DNA of 64,000 nt from Psychrobacter sp. APC 3281 (GCF_030407815.1 NZ_JASDCS010000003.1:186001-250000), one strand, 5' to 3'; shown: positions 29,121-38,382, counted from the stretch's first letter. Numbers and translations are program-made. Notes: generated by a model from the letters alone, not told the origin.

Positions 29121-29441
29121 ATGCATTGCGATATTTATAAATTTCCCAAACACGACGACATGTATATCTACATTGCGCGTCCTGATTATCCTGATGATAC
29201 TGATGAAATCAAAGACTGGCTTGGTGTATTACCAAAAGATTTCCGTGCAGGTTTAGGCCGTAGTAAGTTCGTCATGCATTTGGACTTATCAACTAAAGAT
29301 AAGCTCGCTCGTGTCGACAAAGAAGAAGTACTGGCAAAATTACAGTCTCAAGGCTACTTTGTGCAGTTGCCGCCGCAAGATGTGATGCGCCGCCAAGCAG
29401 AGCTGCGCGCTCGTGAATCGCAGGACAGCATCTATAATTAA
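29121..29441 (+). CDS. ycgL: YcgL domain protein
   Basis: A 106-residue protein of the YcgL family (DUF709), found across gammaproteobacteria, function unknown. CDIYKFPKHDDMYIYI at the N-terminus, the helix LPKDFRAGLG and FVMHLDLSTKDKLAR are the conserved blocks; the C-terminal QGYFVQLPPQ completes the domain. The ATG at 29121 is chosen rather than an in-frame GTG nine bases earlier because GATAGGTGG provides the ribosome site. It is divergent from the gcv operon. In other gammaproteobacteria this gene is often near rnd; here rnd is 8 kb away. Confidence 0.88.
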   Translation: MHCDIYKFPKHDDMYIYIARPDYPDDTDEIKDWLGVLPKDFRAGLGRSKFVMHLDLSTKDKLARVDKEEVLAKLQSQGYFVQLPPQDVMRRQAELRARESQDSIYN

Positions 29442-29587
29442 TAGGTTTGTCAGCAAGTAAGTGTGGTAGAAAAGATCAGTACGCTACCTTAAAAACAGCG
29501 TCGATAAAAACCTACGACACATTTGCTCACATGCATTTGAGTAGAGAGTCGTGATAAACTGACACCCTACGCAACGTACATATAAGC

Positions 29588-29615
29588 CTACATAATGCAT
29601 AAGTTCATTATGTAG
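29588..29615. promoter_or_regulatory. 10-bp perfect dyad upstream of membrane protein gene
   Basis: CTACATAATG at 29588-29597 and its exact complement at 29606-29615, separated by eight bases. No T run follows, so it is more like an operator or leader hairpin than a terminator. Confidence 0.4.
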
Positions 29616-29702
29616 TTGGCCTCATTCTGGTTCTACAGAACGCACATATACCGCTAGACACAGATTGTGTCACCGGCGATAAACGCAGGTAAATAAACAC
29701 GC

Positions 29703-30299
29703 ATGGACTGGTTAAAAAATATCTTACATAGCTTACCGCTAGAGTCTATCAGTGAGATTCTCGGTGAGATTGCCATTTGGTGGGGCCAAATGGTAAAGGA
29801 TGTCCCGCCCGCTGATTTGCCGATGTATGCTTATCTGGGCGGTGCTGTTTTGGTACTAGTGCTATGGATACTCGTTGCTCGTGTATTGCCAAAGCCATTG
29901 GGCGGTATGAGTTGGATGGTTCTGTTTGCAGTATTATTAGCACCAGGTACAGCGCTTGGTGATCCGAGCGAGCTTGCACCAGCCAGTATCAGCGTCGTCT
30001 ATGCTGTGATGATGAAAGATTACGCAGGCGCGGTTGCCAACATGTTGCCAATATTAGTTATACTGGTCGCAGGGTTGTTTGTTGGTTTTGTATGGCAGTT
30101 GATACGCAGCGCATTTGCATCAAGCTTGGACAAAGCCCGTAGCCGCAGTGCAGAAGATACACAAGCCACGTTACAAATGACCACAGGCAGTTATTTGCCA
30201 GAAGGCGCTACCGTAACCGAACAGCCTGACACTAACGTTAGCTTAAAAAAAGACAGTACGTTGGCTAAGAAAACGAATAGCGATACCTCTGACAAGTAA
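29703..30299 (+). CDS. hypothetical membrane protein
   Basis: A 198-residue protein with three hydrophobic segments: about 44-62 (LGGAVLVLVLWILVARVL), 69-85 (MSWMVLFAVLLAPGTAL) and 118-140 (PILVILVAGLFVGFVWQL). The C-terminal 55 residues are polar, cytosolic-looking and rich in Ser/Thr/Lys. No family is recognised with certainty. Its good codon pattern, ATG start and following terminator support a real gene. It is immediately upstream of the MoxR/VWA pair, separated by a terminator, so co-function with them is not implied. Confidence 0.7.
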   Translation: MDWLKNILHSLPLESISEILGEIAIWWGQMVKDVPPADLPMYAYLGGAVLVLVLWILVARVLPKPLGGMSWMVLFAVLLAPGTALGDPSELAPASISVVYAVMMKDYAGAVANMLPILVILVAGLFVGFVWQLIRSAFASSLDKARSRSAEDTQATLQMTTGSYLPEGATVTEQPDTNVSLKKDSTLAKKTNSDTSDK

Positions 30300-30360
30300 T
30301 AAAAATAAGCTAGGCGTTGAGACAACATTATTGTCTTAAAAGTTATTTGATACCTGAATA

Positions 30361-30388
30361 AAAAGACACCGCTGCGTGTCTTTTTTTA
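30361..30388 (+). terminator. terminator after membrane protein gene
   Basis: Stem AAAAGACAC/GTGTCTTTT with a six-base loop, followed by seven or more T residues. Confidence 0.88.
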
Positions 30389-30598
30389 TGCCAGTTTGTT
30401 TATTAGTCACATAAATAATTGCTCACTATACATTGCACATAACAACTGTTAATAAATGCGAACGCATGAGTATTTTGGCAATGCATCAGGCTGTGCTAAT
30501 CTAATTTATTCTTTACTAATTTATCCTTTATTAGTCATTTATGTTTTAGACCTATCCATTTATAACAACTTATCTATAACAACAATCGAGATCTGATT

Positions 30599-31462
30599 AT
30601 GACCACAGCTGACAATACTAAGCAAAACTTTACTGGTACCAGTAGTTATATTGCTACCGATGATTTGCAACTGGCCGTAAATGCCGCTATGACCTTACAA
30701 AAGCCACTGCTGATTAAAGGAGAGCCTGGTACAGGCAAGACATTGCTTGCTGAAGAAGTTGCTGAGAGTTTGGGCATGCCATTGATTACTTGGCACGTCA
30801 AATCGACGACTAAGGCTGAGCAAGGACTGTACGAGTATGATGCAGTATCACGCCTGCGCGATTCGCAGTTGGGTGATGATAAGGTCTATGACATTGCCAA
30901 CTATATTAAGCCGGGCAAGCTGTGGGATGCTTTTACCAGTACAGAGCGTAGCGTACTGCTGATTGATGAGATTGATAAAGCCGATATCGAGTTCCCAAAT
31001 GATTTGCTGCATGAGCTTGATAAGATGTCTTTTTATGTTTATGAGACGGGCGAAACTATTACAGCGGCGCAGCGTCCAGTGGTTATTATTACTTCAAACA
31101 ATGAAAAAGAGCTGCCAGATGCGTTTTTACGTCGTTGCTTCTTCCACTATATTGACTTCCCAGAAGAAGAAACCATGCGCCAAATCATCGAAGTACATTT
31201 TCCAGACATTCAAGAAAAACTGGTCAATGATGCATTGGATATTTTCTATAAGCTGCGCGGTATTCAAGGTCTTAAAAAGCCGCCATCAACGTCTGAGTTG
31301 GTTGATTGGTTAACTTTGTTACTTGCTGATGATATGGCTCAGGACGAGCTAGAAGAAAATTTGCGCGGCGAGAAATCTATCCCACCGTTATATGGTGCGT
31401 TGCTCAAAAACGAGGCAGATGTGAGTTTATTACAGCGTTTTGCCAATATGATGCGTCGATAA
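30599..31462 (+). CDS. MoxR-family AAA+ ATPase
   Basis: A 287-residue AAA+ ATPase of the MoxR branch. Walker A GEPGTGKT is at 41-48, Walker B LLIDEIDKAD around 120-129, followed by a sensor 1 asparagine in VIITSNNEKELPDAFLRRC and the arginine finger region after it. MoxR ATPases act as chaperones that mature metal-centre or cofactor enzymes, and nearly always pair with a VWA-domain protein. The next gene, 160 bases downstream, is that partner. The client is not identifiable in the window; the CoxE-like form of the partner is often seen with molybdo-flavoenzyme clusters, none of which is present. Confidence 0.9.
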   Translation: MTTADNTKQNFTGTSSYIATDDLQLAVNAAMTLQKPLLIKGEPGTGKTLLAEEVAESLGMPLITWHVKSTTKAEQGLYEYDAVSRLRDSQLGDDKVYDIANYIKPGKLWDAFTSTERSVLLIDEIDKADIEFPNDLLHELDKMSFYVYETGETITAAQRPVVIITSNNEKELPDAFLRRCFFHYIDFPEEETMRQIIEVHFPDIQEKLVNDALDIFYKLRGIQGLKKPPSTSELVDWLTLLLADDMAQDELEENLRGEKSIPPLYGALLKNEADVSLLQRFANMMRR

Positions 31463-31621
31463 TGTTTGCAGCTTGCGTTGGCTTTAACCTTTTATATCCA
31501 ATATCGAATGTCTGATGTAACAGTCAATGCAAACGCTCAACCTGTAACTGTAACTGTACCAATTAACGATATCAGCAATATCACCAGATAATAATATCAG
31601 CCAATAAGTGATACGACTCTT

Positions 31622-32845
31622 ATGTTTATCAAACTATTCTATACCTTGCGTACTTACGGCGTGCCAGTCAGTACGCGCGAGCTGCTCGATCTCAATGCCG
31701 CGTTAGATAAAGGGCTGATGATGCAATCGCATCCTGAAGACCCAGCACTGACTACTTTTGCCAGCCGCGAAGATATGTATCGGCTGATTCGACTGTGTAT
31801 GGTCAAAGACGAGCGCCATTTTGATAAGTTCGATCGAGCCATGGCGGATTATTTTGAAGGTGTCGATAGTCTCGATATGGATGAGCTATTAGCCAAGCTA
31901 ACGGACGTGCCCAAAGAGTGGCTAGATTTAAAGCTCGATCCAAAGAATCTGACCGAAGAGCAAAGACGCCTACTGAAAAAGTACGGCTCGCTTGAAGAGC
32001 TGATGAAGGCGTTAGAAGAACGGTTAAAAGAGCAAAAAGAGCGTCATCAAGGTGGTAGTAAATGGGTAGGAACGGGCGGCACTTCGCCATTTGGTGCCTA
32101 TGGTGACCATCCAGAAGGCGTGCGTGTCGGCGGCGAGTCTCGCAAACGTAGCGCAGCAAAAGTCTGGGAGCAACGCAAATATCGCAATCTCGATGACGAC
32201 AATCAGCTCGGTACACGCCAAATTCAGATGGCGCTACGCAATCTGCGTCAGTTTGCGCGGACTGGCAGTGCTGATGAGCTTGATATTCATGAGACGATTA
32301 AGCGTACGGCAAAAAAGGGTGTGCTCGATATACATATGCAGGCAGAGCGCCGAAACCGAGTCAAAGTGCTGATGTTGTTTGATGTGGGTGGCAGTATGGA
32401 TGTCCATGTCGAAGCGCTCGAAAAACTGTTTTCTGCGGCAAAAAATGAATTTAAAACCTTAGAGTTCTTTTATTTTCATAACTGCTTGTATGACTATGTG
32501 TGGAAGGACAACAATCGTCGCCATAGTGCACCGATGCCAACGTTTGAGCTGCTCAATAAATATGGCCGTGAGTATCGTGTTATCTTCGTCGGTGATGCAT
32601 CGATGTCGCCTTATGAGCTGATGACAGTCGGTGGTAGCGTAGAATATATGAATAATGAAGCGGGCATCGTATGGCTGAAGCGCGTACTTGAACATTTTGA
32701 TAAAGTAACTTGGCTCAATCCTGAAAACCCGTCGTATTGGCAATATACGCAAACCATCGTTGAAATTAAAAAGCTGTTCGAAAATAAAATGTACCCGATG
32801 ACGCTACATGGTGTTGAAGAAATGACTCAGTATATGGCACGGTAA
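31622..32845 (+). CDS. VWA domain protein, CoxE-like, partner of MoxR ATPase
   Basis: 407 residues. The N-terminal half is helical and charged (LEELMKALEERLKEQKERH is a likely coiled coil, about 123-142), with a glycine-rich linker after it (VGTGGTSPFGAYGDHP). The C-terminal von Willebrand A domain begins about residue 245 with VKVLMLFDVGGSMD; Asp254, Gly256 and Ser258 form the MIDAS-like motif, with Gly in place of the first serine, as is common in this subfamily. YNFH-like FYFHNCLYDYVWKD and FVGDASMSPYEL follow. It should work with the preceding ATPase. The gene ends with a strong hairpin at 32910. Confidence 0.88.
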   Translation: MFIKLFYTLRTYGVPVSTRELLDLNAALDKGLMMQSHPEDPALTTFASREDMYRLIRLCMVKDERHFDKFDRAMADYFEGVDSLDMDELLAKLTDVPKEWLDLKLDPKNLTEEQRRLLKKYGSLEELMKALEERLKEQKERHQGGSKWVGTGGTSPFGAYGDHPEGVRVGGESRKRSAAKVWEQRKYRNLDDDNQLGTRQIQMALRNLRQFARTGSADELDIHETIKRTAKKGVLDIHMQAERRNRVKVLMLFDVGGSMDVHVEALEKLFSAAKNEFKTLEFFYFHNCLYDYVWKDNNRRHSAPMPTFELLNKYGREYRVIFVGDASMSPYELMTVGGSVEYMNNEAGIVWLKRVLEHFDKVTWLNPENPSYWQYTQTIVEIKKLFENKMYPMTLHGVEEMTQYMAR

Positions 32846-32909
32846 TTTTGATATTAAGCCTGATTGATAAATAAATAAAGTCTGTTAACACAGCTTAAAT
32901 CCCTATAAC

Positions 32910-32943
32910 AACAGCCGTTATGACAACATAGCGGCTGTTTTTT
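32910..32943 (+). terminator. terminator after VWA gene
   Basis: Stem AACAGCCG/CGGCTGTT continued inside by TATG-ACAA-CATA (one wobble pair between), followed by TTTTTC. Confidence 0.9.
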
Positions 32944-33001
32944 CGTCGATGAAAATGAACTCAATATTGATTGTATATTGGTATGTCTAATAAAGTGTGT
33001 T

Positions 33002-33024
33002 AACATTCATTTAAAATGAATGTT
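33002..33024 (+). promoter_or_regulatory. NsrR-type operator upstream of hmp
   Basis: A perfect 11-1-11 inverted repeat, AACATTCATTT-A-AAATGAATGTT. It keeps the spacing and most fixed positions of the NsrR consensus (AA-N-ATGCATTT-N-AAATGCAT-N-TT). NsrR is a nitric-oxide-sensing Fe-S repressor whose best-known target is hmp. TATAAA at 33025 onward directly abuts the site, a position suited to repression. nsrR itself is not in the window. Confidence 0.85.
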
Positions 33025-33156
33025 ATAAATATTCTGAATTGTGCGGTTAAAAATTTTGATGACTACTGTAAAAAGGTCTGCTCATTATTGCCAGTTTAGA
33101 CCGATGATTTTTAACATCTCAATTTATCAATGTAGTTAATGATTAAGAGAAACAAC

Positions 33157-34374
33157 ATGGCCTCACCAAAAACGTTAGAAATCGTCACCGCAACTGTTCC
33201 TGTACTCGAAGAGCATGGCGTTGCGATTACCACTGTGTTTTACAAAAATATGTTTAACGAGCATCCTGAGCTGTTAGACATTTTTAATGAAACCAATCAA
33301 AAATTGGGAAGACAGCAGACGGCGCTAGCGACGACAGTATTAGCCGCTGCCAAGCACTTGGACAAGTTGGCTACGCTATTGCCACAGGTTACCCAGATTA
33401 GCCATAAGCATAGAGCGTTACAGATATTGCCTGAGCATTATCCTATCGTCGGTAAGCATTTGATCGGTGCGATAAAAGAAGTGCTAGGAGAGGCAGCTAC
33501 TGATGACATTATTGACGCTTGGACAGAAGCTTATGATGAGATTGCTTCAGTATTTATTCAGATTGAACATGGCATGTATGAGCAGGCGATGTGGAAAGGT
33601 TTTGCGCCGTTTAAGGTAATTAAAAAGGAAGCGGTCGCTACAGATATCGCAGCCTTTACCGTGGTACCAGTTAATCAGAGTGAGAACAATGCAGACAATG
33701 ACTCAGTAAACAGTCAAAATATTGACCTGAGTAAATTGACCTTAACCGCTGGTCAATATATCACGGTGAAAACAGACCCAAAAGACAGCGACCATATAGC
33801 CTTACGTCATTATTCTTTATACTCTGCCAGTACTGATAAAGGCATTCAGTTTGCGGTTCGACGTGACAACCGTAATGAGCATCATGGATTGGTCTCTAAC
33901 TATATGCATGACCAATTAGAAGTCGGTGACACGGTGTTATTGTCGGCTCCAGCTGGTGATTTCGCGCTCAATCAAGATTTGGTACAGCAAAATGATACTC
34001 CTTTGGTGTTGATGAGCGCAGGGGTCGGGGTCACGCCTGTACTATCTATGCTAGAGGCGCAAGTATTGGTCAATCCAAAACGACCTATTATTTGGGTTTA
34101 TGCATGTCAAAATATCGCTCATCATGCTTTTTCTGATCAGGTAGAAGTATTACTCGAACAGGCTGAGAACGTAGAAAAACATATCTTTTACTTTGAGTCT
34201 GGGCAGATATTAGATGAGACATGGCTTGCTACCTTGCCTAAACCTGCCGATATCTATGTGTGCGGCTCGATGCCATTTATGGAGAGCATGATTGACGGGT
34301 TAGTAGCCTTAGATCATGGTGCCGATAGCGTTCACTATGAACCTTTTGGCCCTAAGATGAGTTTGGGTGGCTAG
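33157..34374 (+). CDS. hmp: flavohaemoglobin, nitric oxide dioxygenase
   Basis: Converts NO and oxygen to nitrate using NAD(P)H. The globin domain (about 1-140) has Tyr29 (B10), Gln53 (E7) and proximal His85 (F8, in ISHKHRALQI), the same numbering as E. coli Hmp. The reductase part carries the FAD motif RHYSLYS and NAD-binding SAGVGVTPVLSMLE, ending with CGSMPFMESM and FGPK. At 405 residues it is near the normal length. The ATG at 33157 (AAGAGA upstream) is preferred to one at 33139. The reductase has an insert (NQSENNADNDSVNSQNIDL, about 170-190). Regulation by NsrR is suggested by the palindrome upstream. Confidence 0.95.
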   Translation: MASPKTLEIVTATVPVLEEHGVAITTVFYKNMFNEHPELLDIFNETNQKLGRQQTALATTVLAAAKHLDKLATLLPQVTQISHKHRALQILPEHYPIVGKHLIGAIKEVLGEAATDDIIDAWTEAYDEIASVFIQIEHGMYEQAMWKGFAPFKVIKKEAVATDIAAFTVVPVNQSENNADNDSVNSQNIDLSKLTLTAGQYITVKTDPKDSDHIALRHYSLYSASTDKGIQFAVRRDNRNEHHGLVSNYMHDQLEVGDTVLLSAPAGDFALNQDLVQQNDTPLVLMSAGVGVTPVLSMLEAQVLVNPKRPIIWVYACQNIAHHAFSDQVEVLLEQAENVEKHIFYFESGQILDETWLATLPKPADIYVCGSMPFMESMIDGLVALDHGADSVHYEPFGPKMSLGG

Positions 34375-34383
34375 TTTTTAACA

Positions 34384-34491
34384 TATAGTCGGTGAACTAC
34401 TAAACCGCTACGGCGTTATCCTCCTTAGATGTACTGTTTGTACAATCTGCAGTCGGCTGCCTTGTACCCATTTTAGAGTTCTTTGACTACA
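34384..34491 (+). repeat. 108-bp MITE-like repeat, copy 1
   Basis: Begins TATAGTCGGTGAAC and ends TTCTTTGACTACA, with imperfect terminal inverted repeats. About 84% identical, without gaps, to the copy at 57558-57665. It lies ten bases after the hmp stop and 22 bases before a terminator. No coding capacity. Confidence 0.85.
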
Positions 34492-34513
34492 ATATTCAAA
34501 ATAAACGTTTATA

Positions 34514-34556
34514 AAAAAGCACTTAGCATGAAATAATCACGCTAAGAGCTTTTTTA
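34514..34556. terminator. terminator between hmp and DUF2233 gene
   Basis: Stem AAAAAGC-A-CTTAGC (34514-34527) with GCTAAG-A-GCTTTTT (34541-34554), one internal A/A mismatch, T runs on either strand; serves both convergent genes. Confidence 0.8.
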
Positions 34557-34589
34557 ATCTTAGTTGAAAATAAAGAGTATCAGGGCACA

Positions 34590-35402
34590 TTACTCTTTAT
34601 TTTCAACCAATCCAATCATCACGCCCATCTCTTTTTTATCCTGCTTATCGATACTAGGCGCATACAACGCTGAGGCAATACCACCGTCTAAAAACAGCGC
34701 GTTTGAACAACCCAGCTCATCCTTAAATAGCTCTGCAAACTGATAAAAAGTCACAGGCTCGTCGCTATTAACGAGTTTTATACTGCCGTCACGGCAAACG
34801 CCTGCACCATTGCGCAGTTTGATTGAACTGCTATCAGGATTGAACTGTGGGTGTATCTCGTCATTGATGACCAACATAGGACCCGATTGCGTCGCATACC
34901 AAGGCTGCACATCACCATTGCTTATCTGCTCATTTAACGCATTACTTTCGGTGATTTGCACATTGCCAGCTTGGTCCCACCATATAACCCCATTAGGTAG
35001 TAGATGAAAATTACCGCCACCTTCTCTTACATTTAGCGATTTGAGTTCTTTGCCTTCGATGACTGTATAGCCAATCGGCGCATAGTTTTCATTATACATG
35101 CCTGCATTCATCGCAAAGTTGAGACTCTCATTGTTCGGTAATGTGGCCAATAACGTATCAAAGGTTAGCAGAGGCTCATTGTTATCAGAGGATTGCCAAA
35201 ACAGTTGTAATGAATAACGCTCGCTCGCTAACGCGGTAGCATCTACACGGCAAACACTATAAGTAAAAGGCGTGTCTTCAGTCTGACATGACCAGTTATC
35301 GGTGTCGCTACTAGCCGCATTGGTATTTGTCTGCTGGCAGGCACTCAGACCGAGCGCAAGCACTATCGTTGATAGGGATAAGGTAAAAATAGAACTTGGC
35401 AT
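34590..35402 (-). CDS. lipoprotein with phosphodiester glycosidase (DUF2233/NAGPA) domain
   Basis: Predicted outer-membrane lipoprotein of 270 residues. The signal peptide ends in lipobox L-S-A-C with Cys22 (ATG at 35402; a TTG one codon earlier is in frame). The body matches the NAGPA/DUF2233 fold: FAMNAGMYNENYAPIGYTV, WYATQSGPMLVINDEIHP, and CSNALFLDGGIASALYAP, which is the family block holding the active-site aspartate. Relatives remove sugar from phosphodiester-linked glycans or wall polymers; the substrate here is unknown. It stands alone between the hmp terminator and the glutamate synthase-like gene. Confidence 0.8.
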   Translation of the reverse strand: MPSSIFTLSLSTIVLALGLSACQQTNTNAASSDTDNWSCQTEDTPFTYSVCRVDATALASERYSLQLFWQSSDNNEPLLTFDTLLATLPNNESLNFAMNAGMYNENYAPIGYTVIEGKELKSLNVREGGGNFHLLPNGVIWWDQAGNVQITESNALNEQISNGDVQPWYATQSGPMLVINDEIHPQFNPDSSSIKLRNGAGVCRDGSIKLVNSDEPVTFYQFAELFKDELGCSNALFLDGGIASALYAPSIDKQDKKEMGVMIGLVENKE

Positions 35403-35507
35403 CAATCACGCGTCTTTTAATGTGTAAATTATTTAAGTTTGGTTGCTATCTACTGCTTAATTACACTTTCATTGCCATTCTTTGAGTACAACGATTTAGG
35501 CGCTGAT

Positions 35508-37322
35508 TCAGTCGCTAGTAGGCGGCAAGTCGCGGATTGTATTATTCACATTACCAATTAATCGTCCACCATCGGTGAGGTTGGTTAAATGCTCAGAATT
35601 ATATCCAGCGCTGTGTTCTGTTGGCGCACCAGTTTCTTTGCCTTTATCGCGTGAGTCTTTGTTATAAGCAATGAGTGCATCGTTGTTGGCTAAAAAGCTA
35701 TCAGGGTTTGCCATGACCCACATCTGGTTGAATACGTCGGCACGGGCACTATGATCGAGCAATGCGCCTTTATCAGCAAAATAGAAAAACTTGGATAGCA
35801 GCTTAATCTGCCCATCATCTAGACGGCGTGCGATATGATACGGCTGTAATTGGCTAGGATGCTGTAAACCGACCGCGCCTACGATACTGGCAAGCGATTT
35901 TAGCGTGTTTTTGTGGAAACTTGCAACACGCTTAGCCTTACTAGGGACGTCGAGCGCCTTTTGACGATAAGGGTCTTGAGTTGCCACACCTGTCGGGCAA
36001 GTGTTGGTATGACAAGAGCGCGACTGAATGCAGCCGACCGCAAACATAAAGCCACGTGCCGAGTTACACCAATCGGCACCTAGCGCAATCATGCGCGCGA
36101 TATCAAAGCCTGATACGATCTTGCCACTGACGCCAAGCTTAATTTTGTCACGGATGCCTGCACCAACTAAGGTATTATGTACGAGCAAAAACCCTTCAAC
36201 CATTGGCATGCCGACATTGTCCATAAACTCGACGGGCGCTGCACCTGTGCCGCCTTCTGCACCATCGATAACGATAAAATCAGGATAGTTATCCGTCTCT
36301 ATCATCGCTTTGACAATCGCCATAAATTGCCATGGCTGACCAATACATAGCTTAAAGCCAACTGGCTTGCCACCAGATAACTCACGTAGCTGCTGCCAAA
36401 AGGCGACCAACTCGCGTGGGGTGCTAAATGCAGTATGCGAAGAGGGCGAGATACAGTCTTGACCCGTAGGTACTTGACGTGTGTCTGCAATCTCTTGGGT
36501 GATTTTGCTAGAGGGAAGGACGCCACCTTTACCAGGCTTGGCACCCTGTGAAAGCTTGATTTCAATCATTTTAACTTGCGGATCGACGGCTTTTTCAGCA
36601 AAAGACTGTGGATCAAAGTTACCATCATTATCACGACAACCAAAATAACCCGTACCCAACTCCCAAATCAAATCACCACCGAACTTGCGATGATAGGGGC
36701 TGATAGCGCCTTCGCCCGTGTCATGAGTAAAACCGCCGAGTTTTGCGCCTTGATTGAGTGCCATGATAGCGTTCGCTGACAGGCTGCCAAAGCTCATTGC
36801 TGAGATATTGAATACCGACATATCGTGCGGCTGCTGACAACGCTCACCGCCTACCATGATACGAAAATCTTTGTTCTCTAGTGGTGCACTGATGGTGGAT
36901 TGCAAAAACCATTCTTTACCATGGGTATATAAATTATCTAGCGTACCAAAGGCATTAGTATCACTAACGTTCTTAGCACGTTGATAGACTAGTGCGCGCT
37001 GCTGACGTGAAAACGGCACTTGTTCTTTATCGTCCTCAAGCAGGTACTGGCGAATCTCAGGACGGAAATCTTCCAACACATAGCGAATATGTCCAGCGAC
37101 AGGGTAGTTGCTCAATATCGCGTGCTTGGACTGAATCAAATCATAAATACCAAGTGCCACAGCAAAGCCACCGATCACAATCAGCCACCAACTTACCAAT
37201 AATAAACCCGCCAATAGAATTAAAATCGCCGCGCCAAACGTACTATATCGAAGTAATAATCCGATCAAATATGGCGAGATGGTTTTGGGTTCAGGGTTTA
37301 GATTGGTACGAGATTCAGGCAT
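35508..37322 (-). CDS. FMN-binding glutamate synthase-family protein
   Basis: A membrane-anchored protein (about 604 residues) with two N-terminal hydrophobic helices (about 20-60) followed by a stand-alone GltB-type FMN barrel. FGSLSANAIMALNQGA, SQGAKPGKGGVLP, VIDGAEGGTGAAP and GADWCNSARGFMFAVGCIQ are the synthase-domain blocks; the 3Fe-4S motif is CIQSRSCHTNTCPTGVATQ. The glutamine amidotransferase and GltD parts are missing, so it cannot be a normal glutamate synthase by itself. Relatives are annotated as FMN-binding glutamate synthase family, reaction unknown. The ATG at 37322 is chosen over a TTG at 37334. Confidence 0.85.
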   Translation of the reverse strand: MPESRTNLNPEPKTISPYLIGLLLRYSTFGAAILILLAGLLLVSWWLIVIGGFAVALGIYDLIQSKHAILSNYPVAGHIRYVLEDFRPEIRQYLLEDDKEQVPFSRQQRALVYQRAKNVSDTNAFGTLDNLYTHGKEWFLQSTISAPLENKDFRIMVGGERCQQPHDMSVFNISAMSFGSLSANAIMALNQGAKLGGFTHDTGEGAISPYHRKFGGDLIWELGTGYFGCRDNDGNFDPQSFAEKAVDPQVKMIEIKLSQGAKPGKGGVLPSSKITQEIADTRQVPTGQDCISPSSHTAFSTPRELVAFWQQLRELSGGKPVGFKLCIGQPWQFMAIVKAMIETDNYPDFIVIDGAEGGTGAAPVEFMDNVGMPMVEGFLLVHNTLVGAGIRDKIKLGVSGKIVSGFDIARMIALGADWCNSARGFMFAVGCIQSRSCHTNTCPTGVATQDPYRQKALDVPSKAKRVASFHKNTLKSLASIVGAVGLQHPSQLQPYHIARRLDDGQIKLLSKFFYFADKGALLDHSARADVFNQMWVMANPDSFLANNDALIAYNKDSRDKGKETGAPTEHSAGYNSEHLTNLTDGGRLIGNVNNTIRDLPPTSD

Positions 37323-37485
37323 AGCGAGGCTCAATAGTAATGATTGATATAAATAAGATGCTTACATTTGTCGCGTACATCATACACGCATGATGTCATT
37401 ACGTCGGTATCAATGGGTAACAGGGCTGCAGACGGTGTATTAATTAATCTAGCCTAAACCTTGATTTTATTCATTTGAATATGCT

Positions 37486-38313
37486 CTATGTACTACTGCC
37501 AATTCGCTCAGCCAACGCCTGCAATTTTGGCACTATGATTACCGCATACTTATCCGCTTCCCAATTAGCACTTGGTACACTGGCATTCAGCGAATACGCG
37601 TATTGCCCCGTTGCAACATCATAGACCCCAACCGCGACTGCCAATATGTCGGTAGAAAACTCTCCATCAGACACGGTATAGCCATACTGTTCATAATGCT
37701 GGGCTGCTTGAGTGAGCGCTATCTGTGCATGAATGTAATCTTCATCAGATAAATTCTCTTTCAAATTGCTAGTAATGATCGCCTGTCTCGCTTGCGAGCT
37801 TGCGGCATAAAACGCCCGCCCAATCGCCGTGCGTGCAACAGGTACGGCTGAGCCAACCTGTAAGTTGACCGATAGGCGTGCAGGACTACGACAGCAAGCA
37901 TGATAGCGCATCTCTCCTTCAACTTCGGTCGCTAGATTTACCGATACCTCATTTTCGCTAGCGAACTGACGTAATAATGGTTCAGCCGCTGCAACCATAT
38001 CATGGCGACTCCATGCGGTCGCACTTAGGCGTACAGCGCTACTACCCAATTGATACTGTCCGTGCTCAGTGACACGTAAAAAACCAAGCGTGGTCAACGT
38101 ATGAATCAGGCGAGTAATGGTTGCTTTTGGCAGTTTGGTCATTTGACATAGCTGTTGATGGGTGAGCCGCTCATGGTGCTCAAAAGCCGCCAGTATGATC
38201 AGTCCCCGTCCCAATGCCGTCACAAACTGTCGGTCATTCTCTTCCTTATTTTGACTCATCGTTGCATGCATACGTTCGAGTAGCGGAGTAGCTGTTGATA
38301 AGGGTTTCATCAT
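37486..38313 (-). CDS. IclR-family transcriptional regulator (PcaR/PcaU/PobR-like)
   Basis: A 275-residue regulator with an N-terminal winged helix (FVTALGRGLIILAAFE, then LTHQQLCQMTKLPKATITRL, about 31-85) and a C-terminal IclR effector domain (VSVNLATEVEGEMRYHACCR, VPVARTAIGRAFYAA). The wording of the HTH resembles the PcaR/PobR group controlling aromatic catabolism. It is transcribed away from gcdH across a 175-base region holding a 13-base palindrome (38383-38395), and probably regulates gcdH and the CoA-transferase gene. Effector not known; glutarate or glutaryl-CoA would fit the neighbourhood. Confidence 0.85.
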   Translation of the reverse strand: MMKPLSTATPLLERMHATMSQNKEENDRQFVTALGRGLIILAAFEHHERLTHQQLCQMTKLPKATITRLIHTLTTLGFLRVTEHGQYQLGSSAVRLSATAWSRHDMVAAAEPLLRQFASENEVSVNLATEVEGEMRYHACCRSPARLSVNLQVGSAVPVARTAIGRAFYAASSQARQAIITSNLKENLSDEDYIHAQIALTQAAQHYEQYGYTVSDGEFSTDILAVAVGVYDVATGQYAYSLNASVPSANWEADKYAVIIVPKLQALAERIGSST

Positions 38314-38382
38314 TTTATACTCATCTTTTTTTGATAAAGGTTTACAGGGCTGCGAAAGTTTGGTTAAATGGTTTTAAATTAT

